Assembly: GCA_965151315.1 (NCBI GenBank)
Contig: CBCTZG010000006.1
Span: 1-59,611, forward strand
DNA: 59,611 nt
Direction of reading: 5' to 3'
DNA from: Avimonoglobus sp965151315
Lineage (GTDB): Bacteria > Bacillota > Clostridia > UBA1381
Part shown: positions 24,501 to 30,958 of the stretch, in pieces
Position numbering within the stretch: position 1 is the first letter of the stretch
Layout of the letters: each line of letters begins with the position of its first letter
The notes under the pieces: model-generated
Seen by the model: only the letters and a program-made list of their open reading frames with translations
Told to the model about the DNA's origin: nothing
Database searches by the model: none
Translations under genes and position numbers: made by a program

Positions 24501-25071
24501 GGATATGCAGGAAATATCCAAGCTCCCCTTTACGGATGTGCCGGAAGACGCTTGGTATTATCCGGCGGTACGCGCGGTGTATGAAAACGGACTGTTTTGC
24601 GGAATAACGGAAACGGAATTCGCGCCGGCGCGGTATATGAGCCGGGCTATGCTGACCGCTGTCCTGCATCGGATGGCTGGTATACCGGAAGCCGTAGGCA
24701 AGGCGGTATTTTCCGATGTGAAACAGACGGACTGGTACTACAGTGCAGTGTTGTGGGCGGCGGAGCATGGCATTGTCAGCGGTGTCAGCGAAACGAAATT
24801 TGCCCCCGATATGCCCGTGACCCGGGAACAGGCGGCGGCCATGCTTTATCGGTTTGCTCAGGTGCGGGGGACCGGAACAGCCGAAACAGCAGGTCTACAA
24901 GGGTTTTCAGACGTCAGCCTAGTTTCCGCATGGGCGGCCCCGGCGGTAAGCTGGGCGGCAGCCGCAGGTATTATGCAGGGCCGGGATGACGGCAGGCTGG
25001 ATCCGCTGGGCCGGATAACCCGGGCAGAGGCAGCGCAGGTTCTAACCAAATTGATAGATAAAACTGTTTAA
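21592..25071 (+). CDS. SLH-anchored surface protein with DUF4430 (transcobalamin-C-like) domains
   Basis: This 1159-residue protein has a signal peptide (residues 1-27) and several surface modules. Residues ~160-375 hold atrophied bacterial Ig domains (RWESSDPAAIAI, then a second copy ending FSVTIS). Residues ~537-643 are a DUF4430-related module (TVHEALTALH, WGVDEGEFILYRNHAL, ILDGDYLEVYAV). Residues ~740-815 are a BIG2 repeat (WKSSDPNVAAVNPKGTV). Residues ~832-937 are a clear DUF4430/transcobalamin-like C-terminal domain (VFDVFQQALKKKG, SGWMYMVDG, GGEEIIFFYTGDY). Three SLH domains (~975-1158) end it and should bind cell-wall polymer. Known: this domain family includes the cobalamin-contacting part of intrinsic factor and transcobalamin. 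Inferred from riboswitch and domain: it captures corrinoids at the cell surface. Confidence 0.88.
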   Translation: MRRLQKWIWLLCAAVMLAQNLPAAAAVEPADYLAAAAEALGAYYRITPVYGQDTNVCRMLEEDLAAAGYGAIEAAVQTVEIRQDGGNIAENGDITYFYADPDSFRGYWGAAAYVTFTLTYQTASMAFRPAYTVNIPWDEDQVRAYIEKNVGDDLTFEAIRGGNEDPGSVRENLVLPQYCNENRNVRIRWESSDPAAIAIQSPEGSVDEVLYGNYTGLVQPGKNPKTVTLTATLTFNRADIALTKTLTLTVPPLGGSTEEEEMQTILAGYTLDRIRDLSTGESIGDGSRVTGDLGLPTPAEIGIYDRRYDVLLSVENPADIAYINVPNLKNAGRVYIFRPLPEEGDKRVSFTVTLQSRQNGNLTASKTFSVTISALDQRELEQAAADMETVKNQFFDFIRGNNTDPANITEDLNSFYGIYKENGALTAKSYSERGTSGILAAVINPEQPVPDDQRYFATSHPQIIAEESLRVTRPQQDTAVTISACLSDERYSPYLENDGYPLQYPYDYSAKYGGNQQLRSLYRQPVQATVTVKAAPAAGDIVVTVNCQGAVPMVQGTRMAQVTVRTEDLDDNGQLTVHEALTALHAQYCPAGYETGSRGEITRLWGVDEGEFILYRNHALVTTPAQTILDGDYLEVYAVSAEKSEGRYLRFEQDQIQTEAGVPFSIVLIDGKGQAVPGIQIGYLDEQGELMPVPGEVTDEAGQAVIRWETTGTVYLSILSEDSLAPVCAVQVVDQILPAETITVSPGTVTLAPGEQAFLQVEIYPQEAGGQILYWKSSDPNVAAVNPKGTVSAVGAGSALVTVTNGRGQEAGCLVTVERKNEGSGGGGTETFSAAFTLKAGDTVWIPRMTVNGLKPGDTVFDVFQQALKKKGFTYTAQGGYVSAVTNAQGITLASFDYGANSGWMYMVDGVVSPVYMEAHRLTGGEEIIFFYTGDYTEEEQWNGGGLPSGGKQNGTVQPQTPDAEQTENMDMQEISKLPFTDVPEDAWYYPAVRAVYENGLFCGITETEFAPARYMSRAMLTAVLHRMAGIPEAVGKAVFSDVKQTDWYYSAVLWAAEHGIVSGVSETKFAPDMPVTREQAAAMLYRFAQVRGTGTAETAGLQGFSDVSLVSAWAAPAVSWAAAAGIMQGRDDGRLDPLGRITRAEAAQVLTKLIDKTV

Positions 25072-25116
25072 AAATGCAGCGATCCTGGAAAGTTTCCAGG
25101 ATCGCTGCATTTTTTA
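25071..25116 (+). terminator. Rho-independent terminator of the B12 operon
   Basis: A stem of about 20 bp (AAAATGCAGCGATCCTGGAA and its complement) has a tiny loop and a T run. The 25117-25282 stretch after it holds no gene I can support. Confidence 0.93.
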
Positions 25117-25282
25117 GAAAATACACCTTTTGGCATACTTGCATTTTCAATAAAACCGGGTAAATAAAAAGCTTTCTACGGAGGGTTTGTGCTGCATCAT
25201 GTAAGTTAAAATGGATCCGGTATCATCCGGCAGGGAAAGGATGAGGAGCGGCAGCCAATCAAGTGAAGCCGTGTTTTTATAC

Positions 25283-25310
25283 AAAAATACGGCGAACCAA
25301 AAGGCTCGCC
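25283..25310 (-). terminator. Terminator of the initiator tRNA gene
   Basis: On the minus strand, GGCGAGCC-TTTT-GGTTCGCC (25310-25291) is followed by GTATTTTTG, seven bases past the tRNA 3' end. Confidence 0.85.
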
Positions 25311-25316
25311 GCGACG

Positions 25317-25392
<76 letters not shown>

Positions 25393-25419
25393 ATATCTAT
25401 AAAATCAATTTGCTTAATA

Positions 25420-25448
25420 AGTATAGCACAAACAATAACCAATGTCAA
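25420..25448 (-). promoter_or_regulatory. Promoter of the initiator tRNA
   Basis: On the minus strand, TTGACA (25448-25443) and TATACT (25425-25420) have a 17-bp spacer. Confidence 0.88.
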
Positions 25449-25470
25449 GTACATTTTAAAAAAATGTAAA

Positions 25471-25502
25471 TTGTAAACTAAAAAATTATATATAGTTGAC
25501 AA
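25471..25502 (+). promoter_or_regulatory. BirA (biotin repressor) operator
   Basis: TTGTAAAC (25471-25478), a 16-bp AT-rich spacer and GTTGACAA (25495-25502) fit the Firmicute BirA box TTGTWAAC-N15/16-GTTWACAA with one mismatch. The right arm covers the -35 of the bioY promoter, so biotin-loaded BirA should block it. Confidence 0.8.
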
Positions 25503-25524
25503 TATGCAGAAAATATGCTATAAT
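25496..25524 (+). promoter_or_regulatory. Promoter of bioY
   Basis: TTGACA (25496-25501) and TATAAT (25519-25524) have a 17-bp spacer; the -35 is inside the BirA operator. Confidence 0.92.
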
Positions 25525-25555
25525 GCAATTATTATAACGATCTGGAGGGATCCGC

Positions 25556-26104
25556 ATGCGGTTAAAGACAAATGAAATGATTTTATGCGCGATTTTCAGC
25601 GCGGTGCTTTGTATTTTTTCTGTGATGACGATCCCAATCGGTACCATACCGATTACAATGGGTGTGTTTGGCGTATTGATCACCGCGGTAATCTTAGGAG
25701 GAAAAAAGGGGTTGGTCTCTACGGTTATCTTTATCTTGTTGGGAAGCGTCGGACTGCCGGTGTTCAGCGGGATGAAGGGCGGCTTGCAGGTGCTGGCCGG
25801 ACCTACCGGTGGATATATTACAGGGTATGTGCTGATGGTCTTGCTGGTGGGATGGCTTGGGGAGAAAGTAACGGCGGGCAGATGGGTTTTGGCGGTTTTG
25901 CAGCTATGTGGTATTTGCCTTTTGGGGGTTGCAGTTTGTTATTTATTTGGAACGCTGCAATATATGTGGATCAGCAATAAAAGTTTTGGCCAGGCTTTGG
26001 CGCTCTGTGTGTATCCATTTATCCCCCTGGATATTTTAAAAAGCGTCGGCGCCGCGGCCATCGGGTATTCTGTCCGTATCCGGTTAGAACGTTGGAAGAC
26101 CTGA
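25556..26104 (+). CDS. bioY: Biotin transporter substrate-binding subunit BioY
   Basis: This 182-residue protein has six hydrophobic segments. BioY signatures include IPIGTIPITMGVFGVLI near the N-terminus and GLPVFSGMKGGLQVLAGPTGGYITGY at residues ~62-87, which contains the core biotin-binding loop. It is the S component of an ECF-type biotin importer in the cytoplasmic membrane. The energising EcfA/A'/T genes are not adjacent, as is usual for group II S components. The BirA operator in its promoter agrees with biotin control. GGAGGG precedes the ATG. Confidence 0.95.
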   Translation: MRLKTNEMILCAIFSAVLCIFSVMTIPIGTIPITMGVFGVLITAVILGGKKGLVSTVIFILLGSVGLPVFSGMKGGLQVLAGPTGGYITGYVLMVLLVGWLGEKVTAGRWVLAVLQLCGICLLGVAVCYLFGTLQYMWISNKSFGQALALCVYPFIPLDILKSVGAAAIGYSVRIRLERWKT

Positions 26105-26118
26105 TCGGACGGCGGAAC

Positions 26119-26147
26119 GGGAAGCAGCTTGCTTCCTATTTTTTTAT
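26119..26147 (+). terminator. Rho-independent terminator of bioY
   Basis: GGAAGCA-GCT-TGCTTCC is followed by TATTTTTTTATT. Confidence 0.8.
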
Positions 26148-26230
26148 TCTTAAATTTTGTTTCAGCATTGATTTTTATGGAAAAACATAGTAAAATGCAA
26201 CATAGAAAAGCGTGAGAGGAGGATTTTACA

Positions 26231-28489
26231 ATGGCGCCAAACAACTGGTACAAGGATGCACGGATGGGGCTGTTTTTACATTGGGGGATCAACACGGGGA
26301 ATTTACATTGGGCGGAGCATGTCCCCCTGTATAAAACCCCTGCGGCATTTGAGGAGGCATTTGAGGCGGCGGGCTGGCAGGCCAAAAAGTGGATCGATGC
26401 GGCCCGGCGGCTTCACGCCTCGTATGTGACTCTGGCTATTTTCCATTGCTATTTGGGCTATATCAAGGCCTGGCGTTCCACGATCCCGGGCACCTATACC
26501 ACCAAACGGGATATATTGGGCGAGCTGATCGCAGAGGCGGAAAGGTATGGGATCAAAGTTGTTGTATATATTGGAGGACAGTCGGAATTTCATTCTTTCT
26601 TCCCGGAAGCCCCCTGGATCGATCCCCAGGCTTACAGAGACTATATTGGTGACAGTACGGTGGATATTACCCGGCGGGCAGATTGGCAGAGCCGGTATGC
26701 CCGGGATGTGATCGGCGAGTTGATGGAGAACTATCCTAAGCTGGCTGGATTTTGGTTTGACGGCTGGAACCAGGACGCCATTTGCCGGGATCTGTTTGCG
26801 TATATTCATCAAAAAAAACCGGACATTTTGATTTTCCGCAACAACTTTGGAACGGAACGGCTGGCGGATGAGGATGTTATGAGCTTAGAGAGCTTTGGAA
26901 AGGTTTACGATCCGGCATATGATTTTGCCAGCGGCTGCTGGACGGAGCCAGGCGGCCCGCGGGAGTGCTGCTATACCATGCCGGAGCTCAGCGATTGGTG
27001 GCATTGGTACCCGGCCGGGACATATGACCGGAATCAGCTGCTGCGCCGGATGATCACCATCACCGCTAATGGCTGGGTAGCCAAAATGGGCCTGGGGCCG
27101 GAGATCGGCGGTGATTTCCCGACGCCCATCAACCAGTTTATCGGTGATGTGGCGGCGTATTATGCATGGGCTGCGGAGAGCATCTTCGGGACAGAGCCGG
27201 GCGGCTTGCCCCAGGGACGATGCAACGCGGGGGCATATGTTGTAACCACACACCGGCAGGATACCCATTATATCCACATTTTAGAGGCTCCCGCCGCGGA
27301 CGGACTGCGGCTCCAGGACGGCGGCCTTCAGTTTGCCGGCGCGGTAAATTTAAAGACTGGTGAACCGGTAGCCTATACGCAGGAAAATGGGACGCTGTAT
27401 TTCCCGGGGGATTTTTCCCTGGGATGCCAGGCGGACGCAGACGTGGTGATCCGCCTGCAAAGCGTCGGAAGCCGGGTTCTGGAAACGGCTGCGGTACCAG
27501 AATGCGGGCAGGCGCTGCCGGCAGAAAGTATAAACGAGCTTGCGCGGCCAGCTAAGCTTAACGGTCTGATTTTCTACGAAAAAGAAAATGCCGTCACCCA
27601 CAACGGCGGCTGGGCCTCGATTGACAATAACCGCCTGCGGGATTTCCGGATTTCTGTCAGTGTGGATGGAACGAATTTCAAAACAATCGCGGCAGGTACC
27701 TTTCCTGGGAATCGGGGGATCAAGCAGATTGATTTTCCCTTTCAGGAAGCAAAATATCTGCGGGTCGACTGGATAACCTGCCAGGACAGCAAGGCAGGAG
27801 AAGTCCGGCTGTTTTCGGCGAATACCTGGCGGTGTGCCGGATATGCGGGTGCCGTCAGCTATACGCAGGATCCGGCGGGGATCGAATATGCGCTCCTGCC
27901 TGACGGAACGCTGCGAATCAATTCTGGGGACGTTTGCCTGTACCGGGAAACAGCTTACCGGCAAATCTTCTGTGGAAAAGACGGCAGGGTTTATGCCGTA
28001 GATCAGAATACGGATTTATACCGGCTCGGGGCGGAGAAAGACAGAAAGATCTGCGGGCAGGTGCACCGGGCGGATGTAGACAGGGACGGCACGGTATGGC
28101 GGATTTATCAGGACACCCTATACAGGGAGGAAGAGCCAGTATGGCGGCAGGCGGCAGACGTGGCTGTCCGGGCGGACGGCAGTGTGTGCTGCTGCGGCAG
28201 CGGATATATCCACATTTTTGACAAAAACGCGGTGAAACACTGGGATATCCCCTATAATGCTGTACAGATCACTTCCGGCGCCGGAATGTATATTTTAGAC
28301 GACCAGGGACGGGTATTCGGCATTGGTGCGGATGAAACGGATATTTATATTATCGGCAACGGCATGGCCGCGATTGAAAGCCTGCCCAACGGTTTGCTTT
28401 CCGGGGTACTGGCATCGAGTACAGGCCGGCTGCAGGTTTGCCGGATCAAATTGTTGGGCGCTCCGGCGGCGGACGGGGCAAATAGATAA
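26231..28489 (+). CDS. GH29-like alpha-L-fucosidase family protein with discoidin and propeller-like regions
   Basis: This 752-residue protein begins behind GAGAGGAGG and lacks a signal peptide, so it should be cytoplasmic. Residues ~5-330 match the GH29 barrel: MGLFLHWGINTG, ASYVTLAIFHC, and LAGFWFDGWN, where Asp177 is the expected nucleophile. Residues ~425-535 look like an F5/8 (discoidin) carbohydrate-binding domain (GGWASIDNNR ... KYLRVDW). Residues ~540-752 contain short repeated strands with LLPDGTL, DGRVYAV, DGTVWRIY and DQGRVFGIG that suggest a small beta-propeller. It is a single gene with no transporter alongside. The fucose specificity is a family guess; a related deoxy-sugar glycosidase is possible. 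Confidence 0.82.
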   Translation: MAPNNWYKDARMGLFLHWGINTGNLHWAEHVPLYKTPAAFEEAFEAAGWQAKKWIDAARRLHASYVTLAIFHCYLGYIKAWRSTIPGTYTTKRDILGELIAEAERYGIKVVVYIGGQSEFHSFFPEAPWIDPQAYRDYIGDSTVDITRRADWQSRYARDVIGELMENYPKLAGFWFDGWNQDAICRDLFAYIHQKKPDILIFRNNFGTERLADEDVMSLESFGKVYDPAYDFASGCWTEPGGPRECCYTMPELSDWWHWYPAGTYDRNQLLRRMITITANGWVAKMGLGPEIGGDFPTPINQFIGDVAAYYAWAAESIFGTEPGGLPQGRCNAGAYVVTTHRQDTHYIHILEAPAADGLRLQDGGLQFAGAVNLKTGEPVAYTQENGTLYFPGDFSLGCQADADVVIRLQSVGSRVLETAAVPECGQALPAESINELARPAKLNGLIFYEKENAVTHNGGWASIDNNRLRDFRISVSVDGTNFKTIAAGTFPGNRGIKQIDFPFQEAKYLRVDWITCQDSKAGEVRLFSANTWRCAGYAGAVSYTQDPAGIEYALLPDGTLRINSGDVCLYRETAYRQIFCGKDGRVYAVDQNTDLYRLGAEKDRKICGQVHRADVDRDGTVWRIYQDTLYREEEPVWRQAADVAVRADGSVCCCGSGYIHIFDKNAVKHWDIPYNAVQITSGAGMYILDDQGRVFGIGADETDIYIIGNGMAAIESLPNGLLSGVLASSTGRLQVCRIKLLGAPAADGANR

Positions 28490-28492
28490 AAA

Positions 28493-28525
28493 AGGCAGGA
28501 TAACCAACAGTTATCCTGCTTTTTT
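28493..28525. terminator. Bidirectional terminator
   Basis: GCAGGATAAC-CAACA-GTTATCCTGC is flanked by A's and T's and serves the convergent glycosidase and kinase-like genes. Confidence 0.88.
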
Positions 28526-28540
28526 AAGTGATTCTTTCCA

Positions 28541-29242
28541 TTACTGTGGGCACATCCCTGCGTAGGATATATCGGCTGCTGCTGGATGCATATTGCATCC
28601 TAGCCGATAAAAGGGGACGCTATCTAAAAGGTCGTTCAAAGTGGAAAGCATCTGATCCATCCGCTGGATATTGCGGGGGCGGACAGTTTGGGTGAGAAGC
28701 GTGTGCAACGCCGCCTGGGGCGGGATGGGGACAATGATGTTTTCCGCAGCCCGCTCTAAGATGCAGATCCCTTGGATGGGGACATTGATATTGGTATTTA
28801 AGCCCTCCTTGCCGGACCATGGGGTGCCGCAGGCGTGGAATATACCGTTCAGCTTCCGAATAATGGGTTTATCGCCGTTGACGACTGCCGCTCGGCTGCC
28901 GAATTTCCGCAGCCATAGATTGATATGGGTGGTTTTTCCGGTTCCGCTGACCGCCGTAAACAAATATGCCCGGCCGTCCACAGCAATGGCCGCCGCGTGA
29001 AGGAGCAAGGCGTCGTAGTCTAAAATTTGATCGCAGATTTGCCGGTACAGGCACAGGGACTCGATATAATCCAAAGAAAATTCTGGCTGCTTCTGGATCT
29101 CGGCAAGCATTGTCTCCCGAGTGGACTCTACCGTAAAATCCACTGGACGGGGACCGGTATAGATATAGTCCCTGCATATTTGGGCAGTGTAGTCCTTTTT
29201 ATGTTTGATTGCAATAATCAGGTCTGCAAGCTTTACGATCAC
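28541..29242 (-). CDS. HPr-kinase-like P-loop protein
   Basis: I place the start at GTG 29242 (233 aa), because AAAGGAG lies 10 bases upstream; an ATG 21 bases earlier overlaps that site. Residues ~80-110 read LLLHAAAIAVDGRAYLFTAVSGTGKTTH, the HPr kinase/phosphorylase C-terminal-like fold with its Walker A GxxGTGKT. The GDKPIIR and GTPWSGKE loops follow. Stand-alone proteins of this type occur in Clostridia and in some peptide-modification loci, where they phosphorylate small partners. There is no HPr, PqqD or peptide gene nearby, so the substrate is unknown. It lacks the N-terminal domain of true HprK. Confidence 0.78.
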   Translation of the reverse strand: MIVKLADLIIAIKHKKDYTAQICRDYIYTGPRPVDFTVESTRETMLAEIQKQPEFSLDYIESLCLYRQICDQILDYDALLLHAAAIAVDGRAYLFTAVSGTGKTTHINLWLRKFGSRAAVVNGDKPIIRKLNGIFHACGTPWSGKEGLNTNINVPIQGICILERAAENIIVPIPPQAALHTLLTQTVRPRNIQRMDQMLSTLNDLLDSVPFYRLGCNMHPAAADISYAGMCPQ

Positions 29243-29265
29243 GGGGCATTCACTCCTTTCCATTT

Positions 29266-29294
29266 ATTATATATCAAAAATTATCTTTTTTCAA
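29266..29294 (-). promoter_or_regulatory. Promoter of the HPr-kinase-like gene
   Basis: On the minus strand, TTGAAA (29294-29289) and TATAAT (29271-29266) have a 17-bp spacer. Transcription would start near 29259, supporting the GTG start. Confidence 0.8.
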
Positions 29295-29368
29295 CGGCTC
29301 CCATGAACATTTTCCAATTCTTTTAATATGATATACTAATCTTATAATTGGGAAAGGATGGTTTATGC

Positions 29369-29854
29369 ATGGTATATAACAGAGAAAAGGCAGTGGATTA
29401 CGCCAAAATATGGGCGTATAGGCGGAATCCAAAGTTTTATGATTTTTCCCAGTTAGGCGGAGACTGCACAAACTTCGCGTCACAGGTGGTATATGCCGGG
29501 GCGGGAGTCATGAACTATACGCCGGTATATGGCTGGTATTATACGTCGGTAAGCAACCGGGCGCCAGCATGGACAGGCGTCAATGAATTTTACCGGTTTT
29601 TGGTTAATAATACCGGCCCCGGCCCGCAGGCTCGGGAAACGGGGCTGGCGGAGGTGATGCCGGGAGATGTAATCCAGCTGCAGTTTACGCCTGGCGTTGC
29701 CTTTGACCATTCGCCTGTAGTGGTGGACATAGGCCGGCGTACGCCGCAGACGATCCTGCTGGCGGCCCATTCCAATGACGCGGACTGCCGGCCGCTGGCA
29801 ACCTATAACTACGTGCGTTACCGGTGCCTGCATATTGTGAATGTGAATCCATAG
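29369..29854 (+). CDS. Amidase-domain (PF12671-type) protein
   Basis: This 161-residue protein opens MVYNREKAVDYAKIWAYRRN and carries GGDCTNFASQVVYAG, the catalytic cysteine region of the putative amidase domain found at the C-terminus of many clostridial proteins. FDHSPVVVDI supplies the likely catalytic histidine and LAAHSNDADCRPL follows. I start it at ATG 29369, with GGAAAGG 11 bases upstream. There is no signal peptide and no extra domain, so the protein is the bare amidase. It may act on peptidoglycan-like amide bonds, for example in spores, but neither substrate nor location is settled. Confidence 0.85.
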   Translation: MVYNREKAVDYAKIWAYRRNPKFYDFSQLGGDCTNFASQVVYAGAGVMNYTPVYGWYYTSVSNRAPAWTGVNEFYRFLVNNTGPGPQARETGLAEVMPGDVIQLQFTPGVAFDHSPVVVDIGRRTPQTILLAAHSNDADCRPLATYNYVRYRCLHIVNVNP

Positions 29855-29870
29855 AGATTTTGAAAACGGA

Positions 29871-29899
29871 TTGACTTTTGCCGGTATATCAGGTAAAAT
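29871..29899 (+). promoter_or_regulatory. Promoter of the esterase gene
   Basis: TTGACT (29871-29876) and TAAAAT (29894-29899) have a 17-bp spacer, 36 bp before the ATG. Confidence 0.7.
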
Positions 29900-29935
29900 A
29901 TTGGCATATACTGTTATAAGGGGGAGATTTTTGTC

Positions 29936-30892
29936 ATGCCGATGATTGACATGCCGGTGGAAGAATTAAAGAAATATCAGGGAAGAAACCCGCGGCCGAC
30001 GGATTTTGACGAGTACTGGAAGCGCGCTTTGCAGGCGCTGGACGCCACGGATCCGGCGGTGGAGCGCAGGCCGGCGAAATTCCAGTCGCCTGCGGCGGAC
30101 TGCTATGATTTATATTTTACAGGCGTAGGCGGCGCACGGGTTTATGCGAAGCTGCTGATCCCTAAGAACGCTAAAAAATGCCCCGGGCTTCTGCGGTTCC
30201 ATGGCTATGCGGGCAGCAGCAGGGATTGGACTGAATATCTTGCTTACGCGGCTTCCGGAGTGGCTGTAGCGGCTATGGATTGCCGGGGCCAGGGCGGGAA
30301 ATCGGAGGATCTGGGCGGCGTGAAGGGTACCACCTACCATGGCCAGATCGTCCGGGGCCTAGACGACAACCCAGACAAGTTTATTTTCCGACAGATTTTT
30401 TTGGATACAGCGCAGCTGGCGCGGATAGTGATGGGACTGGACGCGGTGGACGAAACCAGGGTGGCTGTGTACGGCGGCAGCCAGGGCGGCGCATTGACCC
30501 TTGCCTGCGCGGCGCTGGAGCCCCGAATCAAGCTGGCGCTGGCGCAGATGCCGTTCCTATGTGATTATCAGCGGGTTTGGGAAATGGATATGGCAGTGCG
30601 GGCGTATTCGGAGATTGGGGAATATTTCCGGAAATTTGACCCCAGGCATGAGCGGGAACAGGAGATATTCACCAAGCTGGGGTATATTGACATTCAGAAC
30701 CTGGCGCCCCGGATCCAGGCAGAGGTCGTGATGTTTACCGGATTAATGGATAACGTTTGTCCGCCGTCTACCCAATTTGCCGCTTACAATAAAATACCCG
30801 GCAAAAAAGAGATCCTTTTATATCCAGATTACGCCCACGAGCACTATCCGGAAATGGACGATATTGTATATCAGCGGATTATGGGTATGTAA
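29936..30892 (+). CDS. Acetylxylan esterase / cephalosporin-C deacetylase family (AXE1, CE7-type)
   Basis: This 318-residue alpha/beta hydrolase fits the CE7 length and order. RFHGYAGSSRDW forms the oxyanion region, CRGQGG the family's RGQ motif and YGGSQGG the nucleophile elbow with Ser182. Asp272 (GLMDNVCPPST) and His301 (HEHYP) complete the triad, at spacings like the Bacillus enzyme. It removes acetyl groups from xylo-oligosaccharides or similar small esters. No signal peptide is present, so it works inside the cell on imported sugars. GGGGGAG precedes the ATG. Confidence 0.93.
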   Translation: MPMIDMPVEELKKYQGRNPRPTDFDEYWKRALQALDATDPAVERRPAKFQSPAADCYDLYFTGVGGARVYAKLLIPKNAKKCPGLLRFHGYAGSSRDWTEYLAYAASGVAVAAMDCRGQGGKSEDLGGVKGTTYHGQIVRGLDDNPDKFIFRQIFLDTAQLARIVMGLDAVDETRVAVYGGSQGGALTLACAALEPRIKLALAQMPFLCDYQRVWEMDMAVRAYSEIGEYFRKFDPRHEREQEIFTKLGYIDIQNLAPRIQAEVVMFTGLMDNVCPPSTQFAAYNKIPGKKEILLYPDYAHEHYPEMDDIVYQRIMGM

Positions 30893-30900
30893 GCACAGAG

Positions 30901-30940
30901 TGCGGCGGTCTGTTTGGGGACAGACGCCGCATTTCGTTTG
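30901..30940 (+). terminator. Terminator after the esterase gene
   Basis: TGCGGCG ... CGCCGCA encloses GTCTGTTTGGGGACAGAC, followed by TTTCGTTT. The T run is imperfect. Confidence 0.6.
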
Positions 30941-30958
30941 ATAAAGAGGAGGAACGGG

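Noticed and set aside
29369..29854. Amidase-domain protein as the missing phage endolysin
   Set aside because: It lies 5 kb outside the phage block with host genes between, has a different domain type from phage endolysins and no wall-binding domain.
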